Positions 42,406-51,049 of a DNA stretch of 64,000 nucleotides are shown piece by piece. The notes under the pieces were generated by a model that was not told where the DNA came from, did no database searches, and saw nothing but the letters and a program-made list of their open reading frames with translations. The DNA comes from JAIOQJ01 sp963718635 (GTDB lineage: Bacteria > Planctomycetota > Planctomycetia > Gemmatales > Gemmataceae), in assembly GCA_963718635.1 (NCBI GenBank), contig OY970367.1, positions 744,001 through 808,000 of the forward strand, read 5' to 3'. Position 1 is the first letter of the stretch; every line of letters begins with the position of its first letter. A program made the position numbers and the translations under genes.

Positions 42406-42520
42406 CCACGGATTAAACACAGTACAAACACGGACAAACCAATCGTTCCGTTGCGCCCAACAATCGCCTTGATCGAAATGCATCGGTTTTGTCCATGTTT
42501 GTTCTGTGTTCAATCCGTGG
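42406..42520. repeat. MITE-like inverted-repeat element, copy 2
   Basis: 33-base termini (42406-42438, 42488-42520) complement each other with three mismatches and match copy 1 at 35.3 kb. Within the 399-base gap 42217-42615 no other feature is recognised. Confidence 0.8.
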
Positions 42521-42615
42521 CTGAATGATTTGCTTTGGTTTGGCACTTTATCCAAAACTTGACTCATTCACAATGATTTTTTGCCGGATGAGCAAACTGT
42601 TGAAAACGGTGATCG

Positions 42616-44301
42616 ATGGACACAAATGTTTACTCGGAAACTTCCCCCGATGAAAATCTTCCGGCCGTGCGCGAAGAAGAATCGCTCTTCGCCCGCGGTG
42701 ATGACGACGCATTGGTGCGCTACGTTAAGCCGACATTGCAGCAATTCAATCAACAGGTCACGGTGATCATTGACGGCGAATCGATCCAGGTCCCGAAGGC
42801 CAAGCCGCAGACCGATGCGTTGGGCAACTTTCGCCGCGGCCCGGATGGCAATCTGATTCCACGAGCGACTACGATATACGACGCAGCCATTGCGCTCGTT
42901 GATAGAAAAGTTTTTACACCAGATGAGCTGAGCCAGCGCATCCCTGTGCTCTGTCATTTGATGCACCTCGATCCCGTGGCTGTCTGCCGTATGTGTTCGG
43001 TGCATATCTCCAATATCAAGCGTGGCAAATTCGCTGCGGGTCGAAAGCTGGTTCCAGCCTGCCAGCATCGGGTCGAAGACAAAATGGCGGTCATTACCCG
43101 GCAGGGCCCGAACGACATTGGCGAATTCCTCAATCGGCTGACGACCCAGTTCGACATCAAGCCCGATGACTTGCCCAAAGAGCAGACCGTTCGCGATTAT
43201 ACCAGAACAGTGCAGGATTCGACCCGATTCATCGGCGAGTTGTTAAGCGCCGACCATCTACAGCCGGACGAAAAACGCGGCGATCGCTATCGCAACGAAC
43301 TAGCCGCTGTCGCGGGAATCGTTGGCGTCCCCTCGGCTGTCCGTTTTTCGCGCAATCCCGGCGGGCCTCAAGGCCGGAATCAAAATTTGCATCCCAAATC
43401 TCGTCCCATTCCGCTCGATGTTATCGAGCCGACCGCACGATCCAAGAATCAGGAGTTCCGACCGAGTCCTGCGTTTCCTTATGCGTCGCGGTCAGTTCAC
43501 GTCGATCACGACCGCTGTATTCTTTGCGATCGTTGCGCTCGCTCCTGTTCTGATGTGAAGCCGTTCAAGGTGATCGGCCATACAGGAAAGGGCTACGGCT
43601 CGCGCATCAGTTTCGATCTCGACCAATTGATGGATGAATCGAGCTGCGTCCAGTGCGGCGAGTGTATGACTTCGTGCCCCACAGGCGCGTTGACGCTCAA
43701 TCGGCGCGTCAGCCCCACTTCGTGGGGCAAACGCGTTCATATTGCGGAAGATCCGGCCGAAGCGTTGCCCGAAGGCTTCCTGACAGCGGACGAGCTGCAG
43801 CAGAACGTGAAGCTCACCTACTTGGACGGCGGCCAACTCCGCGAATTTTATCCGTTCCGCGATATGTCGTTTCCGTTCCTGCGCTGGAATGAAGGCGCGG
43901 TGCGCCGCCGACGATTGAAGCCAGGCGAGATCCTCTGTAAGCAGGGCGAATTCGGCTCGACAGCCTTTCTACTGGTCGAGGGCGAATTCCGCGGCGAGCA
44001 GGTCATACCCGCAACGCCCGATGAACGCGATGCAGGATTCTGGAATTGGTTGCGCCTTGGCCGCGGGCCGACGAAGAAGCCGGGCCGGGCCGAATTCAAC
44101 ATCTCCGCCGAGCGCGATCTCATCATCGGTGAGATCGCTTGTTTAACCAACGATCGCCGCACCGCCACGATCACCGCAGCCACGAATGCCGAAGTGCTCG
44201 AAATCACGCGGAACGTACTCGCGGTATTGCAGCGCAGTCCGTCAGCGCAAGACGCTCGACGCGATTTATCGACGTCGAGCCATTTGGACCAGCCTCGCTA
44301 A
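42616..44301 (+). CDS. Fe-S/cyclic-nucleotide-binding fusion protein, N-terminal part (frameshifted)
   Basis: 561 residues, sound to about residue 545. Order: a 2Fe-2S ferredoxin-like domain as in NuoG (VTVIIDGESIQVPK, CHLMHLDPVAVCRMCSVH), a His/Cys linker with LVPACQHRVEDKM, two 4Fe-4S clusters (CILCDRCARSCSDVKPF and CVQCGECMTSCPTGALTLN), then a cyclic-nucleotide-binding (CRP-type) beta roll: RRRRLKPGEILCKQGEFGST and IIGEIACLTNDRRTATITAA. Near 44246-44250 a GC dinucleotide seems missing; mended, it reads QRSPSARKTLDAIYRRRAIW. Likely an electron-transfer or redox-sensing subunit. Confidence 0.8.
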   Translation: MDTNVYSETSPDENLPAVREEESLFARGDDDALVRYVKPTLQQFNQQVTVIIDGESIQVPKAKPQTDALGNFRRGPDGNLIPRATTIYDAAIALVDRKVFTPDELSQRIPVLCHLMHLDPVAVCRMCSVHISNIKRGKFAAGRKLVPACQHRVEDKMAVITRQGPNDIGEFLNRLTTQFDIKPDDLPKEQTVRDYTRTVQDSTRFIGELLSADHLQPDEKRGDRYRNELAAVAGIVGVPSAVRFSRNPGGPQGRNQNLHPKSRPIPLDVIEPTARSKNQEFRPSPAFPYASRSVHVDHDRCILCDRCARSCSDVKPFKVIGHTGKGYGSRISFDLDQLMDESSCVQCGECMTSCPTGALTLNRRVSPTSWGKRVHIAEDPAEALPEGFLTADELQQNVKLTYLDGGQLREFYPFRDMSFPFLRWNEGAVRRRRLKPGEILCKQGEFGSTAFLLVEGEFRGEQVIPATPDERDAGFWNWLRLGRGPTKKPGRAEFNISAERDLIIGEIACLTNDRRTATITAATNAEVLEITRNVLAVLQRSPSAQDARRDLSTSSHLDQPR

Positions 44302-45214
44302 AAGCGAACGCTTTCGTGGTCTCTCCGACGCCCAACGTGGCGAGTTGCTCGTCGAGTTTCAGCGGGAAGCGGAGATCATACGCGTGGAACCGGGAAGCAT
44401 CATTATCGCGGAAGGCGACCGGATTGGCTTCGATGAAACCGGCACGATCTTTCGCGGCGATTTTTACGTCATCCACATCGGCTTCGTCAAAGTCAGCAAG
44501 ATGGTGGCCGGCGTCGAGCGCGTTGTGGCGCATCTCGGCAAGGGCGATCACTTCGGGGAAATCGCCTTGCTGCCGGATCATCCTTTGGTGTCTCAAGCGC
44601 GCCGCGAGTCGGGCATCAACCCCTTCGAGCGGACCGCTACCTGCACCGCGCTGGCTGATGTTGAAATCGTGCGAGTGCCGGGGTCGGCGTTCCGTAAGTT
44701 TTTCCGTCATGAGCCGCTGCCCGAAAAGCGCGATGAATTTACACGGATCGCCGATTCGATCGCCCGCGATTGCGTGGCGCGCTTAAGCGAGCAGCGCGAA
44801 CCGGTACCCATCGAACGCGACCGGCTCGGTGAATTTCTGCGACAGGGCCTTTATCAGGGCCAGAAGATGCTCGTGCTCGACTTACAGTCTTGTACGCGCT
44901 GCGATGAATGCACGCGAGCCTGTGCCGAGGCGCATGGCGACGGCCATAGCCGGCTGCTGCGGGAAGGGCTGCGTTATGGGGATTTCCTCGTCGCTGCTTC
45001 GTGCCGTTCCTGCCATCAACCTTATTGCATGGAAGGCTGCCCGGTCGATGCGATTCACCGCGACGCCAAATCGCTGGAAATCCTGATCGAGGATCACTGC
45101 ATCGGCTGCAGCTTGTGCGAGCGGAACTGTCCGTATGGTTCAATTCAGATGGTGCCGAAGCAGGGGGGAGCTGGGCCGACCTGTTGGACGATCTCCAAGA
45201 AGGCCCGAAGATGA
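44250..45214 (+). CDS. Fe-S/cyclic-nucleotide-binding fusion protein, middle part
   Basis: From KTLDAIYRRRAIWTSLAKSE the chain has a second CRP-type domain (VEPGSIIIAEGDRIGFDETG, YVIHIGFVKVSKMVAGVERV, GKGDHFGEIALLPDHP) with an insertion ahead of TATCTALADVEIVRVPGSA. It then reaches a DMSO-reductase-B-like ferredoxin module: CTRCDECTRACAEAHG, CRSCHQPYCMEGCPVDAI and CIGCSLCERNCPYGSIQMV. The last part of this frame after PKQGG is nonsense, since the true frame resumes after the G6 run at 45163-45168. Confidence 0.8.
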
Positions 45215-45426
45215 TTGCGCAGATTCCGCGCAAAGCAGTGAACTGCGACCTCTGTCACGATCTTGTTATGCCTGGGCAAGACCCGTTCTGCGTGTCGGCC
45301 TGCCCACACGAAGCGGCGTTCCGCTGGAGCGGCGATAAGCTGCGGCAGGAAACCGAAAAACGCGACTTGGCGCTTCAACTTGATAAAAAAGGTGTCAGGA
45401 CCGAATGGCACTTCCAACACATTTAG
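45165..45426 (+). CDS. Fe-S/cyclic-nucleotide-binding fusion protein, C-terminal part, end replaced by IS
   Basis: With one more G in the 45163-45168 run the protein continues as SWADLLDDLQEGPKMIAQIP, then VNCDLCHDLVMPGQDPFCVS and ACPHEAAFRWSGD, the last 4Fe-4S ligands of the ferredoxin module. The original end was DKKGVRTL*, inside the terminator palindrome. The IS inserted after GVRT, and the chain now ends EWHFQHI*. Total mended length about 940 residues. Confidence 0.75.
45392..45402. repeat. Target-site duplication, left copy
   Basis: GTGTCAGGACC here and again at 47248-47258, immediately flanking the element. An 11-base duplication fits the IS4 family. Confidence 0.9.
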
Positions 45427-45522
45427 AGTACGCACCTTCCACACCCCGCTCGTCCTGAGCGTATTTGACGCGGCCTGAGATTGTTAGGCCGCGAATTTTC
45501 CGGCTGGGCTTGAAACAGCGGC

Positions 45523-45604
45523 GGACCTTCCTTATCCTGTCGATGTTTCCGGACCTTCCTTGTCCTCATGGCGTTCGCAATTCTGCGACGGACAGGGAAG
45601 GTCC
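45523..45604 (+). promoter_or_regulatory. Repeat arms able to sequester the transposase ribosome-binding site
   Basis: GGACCTTCCTTATCC (45523-45537) and GGACCTTCCTTGTCC (45551-45565) are direct repeats. Each can pair with GGACAGGGAAGGTCC at 45590-45604, which holds the GGAAGG site of the transposase start at 45609. Transcripts reading in from outside would fold this way, a translation-limiting arrangement also known from IS10 and IS50. Confidence 0.6.
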
Positions 45605-45608
45605 CTTT

Positions 45609-47021
45609 ATGGCATTCTATAGCCCGCACGGCCTCGGGTCGCGGTACAAAACATTTCTGCGCTGCCACGTTCAAGATGAAGGGCTCCCCTTCGCCAAGGC
45701 TTTGACCGAACTACAAATCGAGCAGGCGGCTCGGGCCGAGAATCTTTATTTCGGCGCCGACGAAGGCTGCGTCTATACCCCGGCGATGACGACTTGGGCT
45801 TTCGTCGGCCAATATCTTTCGGTTAGCACCACTTGTGTCACGGCCGTCGTGCGCGTCATGGTGCTGATGGTCGCTCTTGGCCGCGAACCTTGCTCGCCAG
45901 CGACCGGCGCGTACTGCAAGGCACGCGCGAAACTGCCGGAAGCTTTTCTTCGTCGTTTGACGGGTGAAGTCGGCAATGGCGTGGAAGACGAAGCGCCGGA
46001 TTCATGGCGCTGGCGCAACCGGCGAACGCTGCTCGTCGATGGCTTCGAGACCATCCTCGACGACACCGAAGCCAATCAACACGAGTACCCGCAACCCAAA
46101 ACGCAAAAGCCCGGACTCGGCTTTCCGATGATACGCGTGGTCGTGTTGCTGGCCGTGGCGACGGCCGTGATCATCGACGCGGCCATGGGCCCGTACGCAG
46201 GCAAAAAGACAGGCGAGACCGCGCTGTTTCGGCAATTGATCGAGCGGCTGCGACAGGGCGACATCGTCGTGGCCGATCGCTACTATTGCTCGTATTTCAT
46301 GATCGCGTTGCTGCAACAACGCGGCGTGGATGCCACGTTTCGCCTGCATCAAAAGCGTCGGTACGATTTCCGCGGCGGCGAACGGCTGGGCCGCAACGAT
46401 CACATCGTCGTCTGGCATCGGCCGCAGCGACCAACCTGGATGGACGAGGCGACCTACGCCGCCATCCCCGAAACCATGCGCATCCGCGAAACGCGTTTCG
46501 CGGTCGATGAACCGGGCTATCGCAGCAAGGAAATCATTGTGGCGACCACGTTGTTGGACCACGATACATACTCGCCCTCCGACATCGCGGATCTCTATCA
46601 CCAACGGTGGCAGGCGGAACTCGATATCCGTTCGATCAAAACAACGCTCGGCATGGAGATGATTCATTGCAAGACGCCCGCGATGTCGCGCAAGGCGATA
46701 TGGGCGCACTTGCTCGGCTACAATCTGGTGCGCAAGACCGCTGCTCAAGCGGCTTGGCAAAAGAGTTTGACCCCAAGGCAAATCAGCTTTGCCGGCGCAT
46801 TGCAAACCCTTGAAACGTTTCGTTGGTTGTTGATCGCCGGCGCCGACGACCAAATGAAATTTGTCTATCGAGTCTTGCTCGACGCCATCGCCACCCATCG
46901 CGTCGGCAGTCGGCCGGGCCGGGTCGAACCACGCCGAATCAAACGTCGCCGCGATCGCTATCAGAAGCTGGGCAAGCCCCGCGCTCAAGCGCGCCAAGCC
47001 GCCATGAACGGCCAGCACTAA
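45609..47021 (+). CDS. IS4-family DDE transposase
   Basis: About 470 residues from ATG 45609, preceded by GGAAGG; earlier in-frame ATGs lack a site. DDE residues are in RTLLVDGFETILDD (first Asp), GDIVVADRYYCSYF (second Asp) and the IS4 signature YHQRWQAELDIRSIK (Y-2-R-3-E-6-K). The insert between the second Asp and the Glu is beta-rich (ATFRLHQKRRYDFRGGERLG), as in IS4. It should cut and paste the element by hairpin intermediates. No frame damage is visible. Confidence 0.94.
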   Translation: MAFYSPHGLGSRYKTFLRCHVQDEGLPFAKALTELQIEQAARAENLYFGADEGCVYTPAMTTWAFVGQYLSVSTTCVTAVVRVMVLMVALGREPCSPATGAYCKARAKLPEAFLRRLTGEVGNGVEDEAPDSWRWRNRRTLLVDGFETILDDTEANQHEYPQPKTQKPGLGFPMIRVVVLLAVATAVIIDAAMGPYAGKKTGETALFRQLIERLRQGDIVVADRYYCSYFMIALLQQRGVDATFRLHQKRRYDFRGGERLGRNDHIVVWHRPQRPTWMDEATYAAIPETMRIRETRFAVDEPGYRSKEIIVATTLLDHDTYSPSDIADLYHQRWQAELDIRSIKTTLGMEMIHCKTPAMSRKAIWAHLLGYNLVRKTAAQAAWQKSLTPRQISFAGALQTLETFRWLLIAGADDQMKFVYRVLLDAIATHRVGSRPGRVEPRRIKRRRDRYQKLGKPRAQARQAAMNGQH

Positions 47022-47247
47022 CACACCCGTGAATGCCGAAAATAAGTCAAAGGAGAAAATTAGAGTCGATTCCAACACTCAATATTTTCACGCTCGACTG
47101 GGGCGACGCGCCACCGGTGCGCGCCACCACTGCAGGCAGCATCTGTCTCCAACAACAAGTCGCCCAATCAGAAAACAGATGTACGCCGCCACTTGTCAAA
47201 ACCGCAACATGTTGCTATGCAATATCTTGCGCAGGGAAGTGCCATTC

Positions 47248-47304
47248 GTGTCAGGACCCTTTGATTCCGGAACGGAATCAAAGGGTCCTGACACCTTTTT
47301 TATC
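47248..47304. terminator. Bidirectional terminator palindrome, split by the IS
   Basis: Stem 47248-47269 with 47273-47294 (22 bp, loop GAA) followed by CTTTTTT, an intrinsic terminator for rightward transcripts. Before the IS came in, the left arm was also preceded by AAAAAAG (now at 45385-45391), so the leftward gene had its own U tract. The stop of the ornithine cyclodeaminase gene overlaps the T-run side. Confidence 0.85.
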
Positions 47305-48262
47305 ACAGTTCCAGCCGTGTCCCAAGCCCGGCTTCTTTCGCTTTCTCCAGCACGCGGGCGCCGACGGCGATGTCTTCCAGGCCGATGCCGAGAGACTTGA
47401 AGAGAGTAATGTCTTCATCGGAAGCTCGGCCTGGCACGCGGTTGGCGACCAGCCGGCCCAGTTCGTGAACGTCGCTCCAACTGATGACGTGCTGATCGAA
47501 GGCCGCCATGAAATCGCCGGCTTCAATCTTCCCTTGTTCCTTACTGTCGATGCAGACAAACGTGGCCCGCTTCAAGACTTTAACGTCAATCTCGGCTTTG
47601 GAGGCGAAGTTTGAGCCGGCGATGTTCAAATGCTGACCAGGCGTAAGCCAGCCTCCATTCAGGATCGGCTCGCGGGCGGTCGTCGCTGTTGCGATGATGT
47701 CGAGCCCTTCCGCTGCCTCTTCTGCGCGGTTAGTTGGGAGGACTTCCAAAGCGCAGCGTTCACTCATTTCGTGGGCGAAAGTCTCCCGCCGTTGCTTGTC
47801 GCGCCCCCAGACGTAGGCTTTGGTCAACGAACGCACCCGGCTCAAAGCAAGCAGTTGCGTTCGGGCCTGCCGACCGGTTCCGAAGATGCCTGCGGTAGCT
47901 GCATTCTTACGTGCCAGATATTTCGTGGCTACGCCACTGGCAGCGCCGGTGCGCATCTGGCCGAGAAAATCGGCCTGCATCAAGGCCGTCATCTCTCCGG
48001 TTTTCGCATCGTAGAGTGTCAAGTGAAAACGGGTAGAACCATCGCGCGATGCGGTATAGGCCTTGAAGCCGATTACGCCAAGAGTTTTGGCCGACGCCGC
48101 CAGGACATGAAGCATCGTATGATCGGTTTGCAGCCGCGAACGGGGATTGTTGAAGGCTTCTTCGAGGCCCATTTTGCGTAGGCCGGCTTCGACGGCTTCG
48201 ATCGCGAGGTCCATCGTCAGAACGCGTTGAACGTCAGCTTCGGTTAGAAAGAGGACTGACAT
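47303..48262 (-). CDS. Ornithine cyclodeaminase/mu-crystallin family protein
   Basis: 319 residues. Substrate-binding N-terminal domain with FLTEADVQRVLTMDLAIEAV, RTGAASGVATKYLAR, then the Rossmann NAD(P) site GIFGTGRQARTQLLAL, DIIATATTAREPIL and GQHLNIAGSNFASKAEID, and the C-terminal helix ELGRLVANRVPGRAS. The family includes ornithine cyclodeaminase, ketimine reductase and alanine or lysine dehydrogenase variants; which applies here is unclear. ATG 48262. It ends 8 bases before the palindromic terminator and converges with the transposon side. Confidence 0.88.
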   Translation of the reverse strand: MSVLFLTEADVQRVLTMDLAIEAVEAGLRKMGLEEAFNNPRSRLQTDHTMLHVLAASAKTLGVIGFKAYTASRDGSTRFHLTLYDAKTGEMTALMQADFLGQMRTGAASGVATKYLARKNAATAGIFGTGRQARTQLLALSRVRSLTKAYVWGRDKQRRETFAHEMSERCALEVLPTNRAEEAAEGLDIIATATTAREPILNGGWLTPGQHLNIAGSNFASKAEIDVKVLKRATFVCIDSKEQGKIEAGDFMAAFDQHVISWSDVHELGRLVANRVPGRASDEDITLFKSLGIGLEDIAVGARVLEKAKEAGLGTRLEL

Positions 48263-48314
48263 GACCTAAGGCTCCTGACCCGACGCAAAGCCATCTTCCA
48301 TTCCGCTGAGGATT

Positions 48315-49505
48315 TTAGCTTTTCAACCATTTCGCGAGTTGATCGATGCCGCCGTGCAATTCCTCACGGCTTGTTGCGTAGGACATCCGCGCGTTGCCAG
48401 GCGAACCGAAAGCAGAGCCTGGGACCAAATTGACATGGGCGATTTCCAAGGCCCCTTTGCAGAAGGCAACGTCATCTGCAATCGCCATGCCACCCACTGA
48501 ACGGCCGATGTAGGCCGATACATCGAAAAAGATATAGAAGGCGCCTTCGGGCATCGGGAAAGTGATGCCGGGTATCTTCAGCAGACTCTCCGCGGTCAGG
48601 TTACGGCGAACTTCGAACTCTTTCAGCATTTCAGCCACACAGTCTTGCGGCCCTTCGAGAGCGGCGAGCAGCGCATATTGGCTGATGCTCGAAGGGCAAC
48701 TCGTCTGCTGGCTTTGCACATTGCCCATTGCATCAATGATCGCCTTCGGCGCGACGGTCCAACCCATGCGCCAACCGGTCATCGCATAGCTTTTGCTCGC
48801 TCCGCTGATCGTGATGGTCCGTTCGCGCAGTTTTGGATTCAGAGTCGCGATACAGGTCGGCTTGGCGTCGCCGTAAGTCAGTTGCTCGTAGATTTCATCG
48901 CTTAAAATGCCGATGGATGAATCGAGGACGACCTCCGTCAGCGCGATCAATTCGGCACGCGTGTAGACCTTACCGGTCGGATTGGAGGGCGAATTGAGCA
49001 TGACCAATCGCGTTTTTGGCGTGATCGCTGCCTTTAGCTGAGCGGGTGTCATTTTGAAGCCGGCGCTTGCCGTCGTGGACACGAGCACCGCCTTGGCGCC
49101 GGTCATTTGCACCAGATCGCTGTAACTGACCCAGTAAGGCGTCGGGATGATGACTTCGTCGCCCGGATTGCAGGTCGCCGAAAGTGCATTGTGGATCGAA
49201 TGCTTAGCACCGTTCGAGATCAATACTTGGTCCGGCGTGCAGTCGAGACCGTGATAGCGCTTGTACCACTTGCAGACCGCCGACTTCAACTCGGGGATGC
49301 CGTTGACGGGCGTGTAGTGCGTGTGCCCGGCTTTCATCGCGGCGGTAGCCGCCTGGCAAATGTGGTCGGGCGTCGTGAAATCGGGTTCGCCCAAGCTGAA
49401 GTCATAGACTTTGATTCCGTTCGCCTTCATCTGCCGAGCTTTGGCGCCGGCCGCGAGTGTGGCCGAAGGCAGAACGGAACCGGCCAATTGAGATACGGTT
49501 AACAT
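48315..49505 (-). CDS. Pyridoxal-phosphate aminotransferase, class I (aspartate-type)
   Basis: About 396 residues from ATG 49505, which follows GAGGA; an upstream in-frame ATG at 49655 is less likely. Fold-type I motifs: KVYDFSLGEPDFTTPDHI, LISNGAKHSIHNAL, VIIPTPYWVSYSDL, RLVMLNSPSNPTG, and the PLP lysine in TISGASKSYAMTGWRMGW; the carboxylate-binding Arg is in GNARMSYATS near the end. It resembles thermophilic-type aspartate/prephenate aminotransferases (subgroup I-beta). Same strand as the ornithine cyclodeaminase gene, 53 bases upstream of it, so likely one operon of amino-acid metabolism. Confidence 0.93.
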   Translation of the reverse strand: MLTVSQLAGSVLPSATLAAGAKARQMKANGIKVYDFSLGEPDFTTPDHICQAATAAMKAGHTHYTPVNGIPELKSAVCKWYKRYHGLDCTPDQVLISNGAKHSIHNALSATCNPGDEVIIPTPYWVSYSDLVQMTGAKAVLVSTTASAGFKMTPAQLKAAITPKTRLVMLNSPSNPTGKVYTRAELIALTEVVLDSSIGILSDEIYEQLTYGDAKPTCIATLNPKLRERTITISGASKSYAMTGWRMGWTVAPKAIIDAMGNVQSQQTSCPSSISQYALLAALEGPQDCVAEMLKEFEVRRNLTAESLLKIPGITFPMPEGAFYIFFDVSAYIGRSVGGMAIADDVAFCKGALEIAHVNLVPGSAFGSPGNARMSYATSREELHGGIDQLAKWLKS

Positions 49506-49637
49506 GTTCCTCGTCGCACTCCCGGAACGAATTGAAAGGGGCCGGCCGTCTTCCACGTCAAACAGCCTTGCCGCCGGATCATTCATCATCGTATGAAATA
49601 AGCAATTCCCCTGCATCGAAAAACGTATGCTTTGCTT

Positions 49638-49723
49638 GGCGAACCGGGAGCACAAGCGACAAGAGTCAGCGTTCGAACGGTTTTAAGCGATTTTTCCAGT
49701 CGCTTACGCTCCTGGGACGCCAA
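49638..49723. repeat. Degenerate REP-like hairpin
   Basis: GGCGAACCGGGAGC (49638 onward) pairs partly with CCAGTCGCTTACGCTCCTGG (about 49697-49716) and GACGCC. The right arm matches the repeat at 18126-18145. Confidence 0.6.
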
Positions 49724-49744
49724 GAAATACTGTATTCGATATCA

Positions 49745-51025
49745 ATGCATGTCGCACACTTCATCCAGCGCTTCCCGCCGGCTCTCGGAGGGTCGGAAGC
49801 CTACTTCGAACGGCTTAGCCGTTGGCGGCAGAGTCGCGGAGATTGCGTTACGGTTTGGACTTCGACCGCCCTAGACCTCAGCGCTTTCTGGTCCCGCGAT
49901 GCAAAGCAATTGGGTGCAGGGGTGACATCACCAGACGGCATTGTCATCAGACGCTACGAACCATCTCACTGGTTCGCACGACGGCACTTGTTGAAACTTC
50001 TTTCGTTCGTCCCAAGCGCTCGCTGGCAATGCCTCACGATGACTTGCAATCCGATTGCTCTGCGCATGGCTTACGATGCAATGACGGACGAAAAACCCTG
50101 CGATCTCGTGCACGCTAGTGCCTTGCCCTATGGTTGGCCCCTCTATTGGGGCTTGCAGCTCGCCAGGCGCAAGAAGGCCCCTTTTCTGCTGACTCCTTTT
50201 TTGCATCTCGGGGACCCGGACAATAGAGACGACCGCACGAGGCGCATCTATACGTCAAAGCCGATGCGTTATTTGATGCAAGCCGCCGATGCCGTGTTTG
50301 CACAGACTGCACTCGAACGCGAAGTGATCATTGGTCTGGGGGTACAGGCGGATCGTGTAATCCTGCAAGGGATGGGTGTCGCTTCCGCTGATTGCACCGG
50401 AGGAGATCGCGCTCGCGCTCGATCTCATTGGCAAGTTGATCTTGAAGCCTGTGTCGTCGGTCATCTGGCGAATCTGAGTCCGGAGAAGGGCACAATCGAT
50501 CTGCTTCGCGCATTGCGCAGGGCCTGGGAGCGCGGCGCTCGCTTTCGGCTCATTCTCGCCGGTCCCATGATGCCCGGCTTCAACCAGTATTGGCGGCAGT
50601 TTCAGCCAAAGCAAAACGTCACGTTGACCGGGCCGTTGAGCGATAATGAAAAGCGAGATTTCTTTGCCGGCATTGATGCCTTTTGTTTGCCTTCGCGTTC
50701 CGATTCCTTCGGACTTGTGCTCCTCGAAGCCTGGGCGAATGCCAAACCAAACATTGGCTATCGGGCCGGCGGCATCGCAGAAATCATTCATCACGGCGAT
50801 GACGGGCTGCTGGTGAAATGCGGCGATATTGAAGGGCTTTGCCAAGCACTTATCGACTTCGAGCAGGTACCCGGGTGGCGAGAATCACTTGGCCTCGCGG
50901 GGCATAACCGGATCGATCGCGAATTTCGCTGGGCGGATAAACTGGCGGTGGTCGATAAAGCGATGGATCGGCTATGTCAGGGCACTGCTCGCGCGAGTCT
51001 TCGGAAGCCTACGACTCGCGGCTAA
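49745..51025 (+). CDS. Glycosyltransferase family 4 protein
   Basis: About 426 residues from ATG 49745, giving MHVAHFIQRFPPALGGSEAY, the usual GT4 N-terminus with the glycine-rich loop; a longer in-frame reading back to 49457 overlaps the divergent gene and is not likely. The C-terminal GT-B half has VVGHLANLSPEKGTIDLLRA, PKQNVTLTGPLSDNEKRDF and the EX7E-like stretch SRSDSFGLVLLEAWANAKPN. It transfers an activated sugar, probably for surface polysaccharide. Donor unknown. Flanked by unrelated genes. Confidence 0.9.
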   Translation: MHVAHFIQRFPPALGGSEAYFERLSRWRQSRGDCVTVWTSTALDLSAFWSRDAKQLGAGVTSPDGIVIRRYEPSHWFARRHLLKLLSFVPSARWQCLTMTCNPIALRMAYDAMTDEKPCDLVHASALPYGWPLYWGLQLARRKKAPFLLTPFLHLGDPDNRDDRTRRIYTSKPMRYLMQAADAVFAQTALEREVIIGLGVQADRVILQGMGVASADCTGGDRARARSHWQVDLEACVVGHLANLSPEKGTIDLLRALRRAWERGARFRLILAGPMMPGFNQYWRQFQPKQNVTLTGPLSDNEKRDFFAGIDAFCLPSRSDSFGLVLLEAWANAKPNIGYRAGGIAEIIHHGDDGLLVKCGDIEGLCQALIDFEQVPGWRESLGLAGHNRIDREFRWADKLAVVDKAMDRLCQGTARASLRKPTTRG

Positions 51026-51049
51026 ACAAAATTCCCGGTTGAACAAGCG

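Larger units (their letters stand above)
45403..47247 (+). mobile_element. IS4-family insertion sequence, 1845 bp, complete
   Basis: Bounded by 13-base terminal inverted repeats: GAATGGCACTTCC at 45403-45415 and its complement GGAAGTGCCATTC at 47235-47247. It is flanked by the 11-base direct repeat GTGTCAGGACC. It carries one transposase gene. Removing the element and one repeat restores a long palindrome and the natural end of the upstream Fe-S fusion gene, so the insertion site and its history are clear. Intact termini and open reading frame suggest recent, possibly active transposition. Confidence 0.93.

Noticed and set aside
46002..47078. 358-codon open frame opposite the transposase
   Set aside because: A shadow of the transposase gene with no motif; the transposase frame carries DDE residues.
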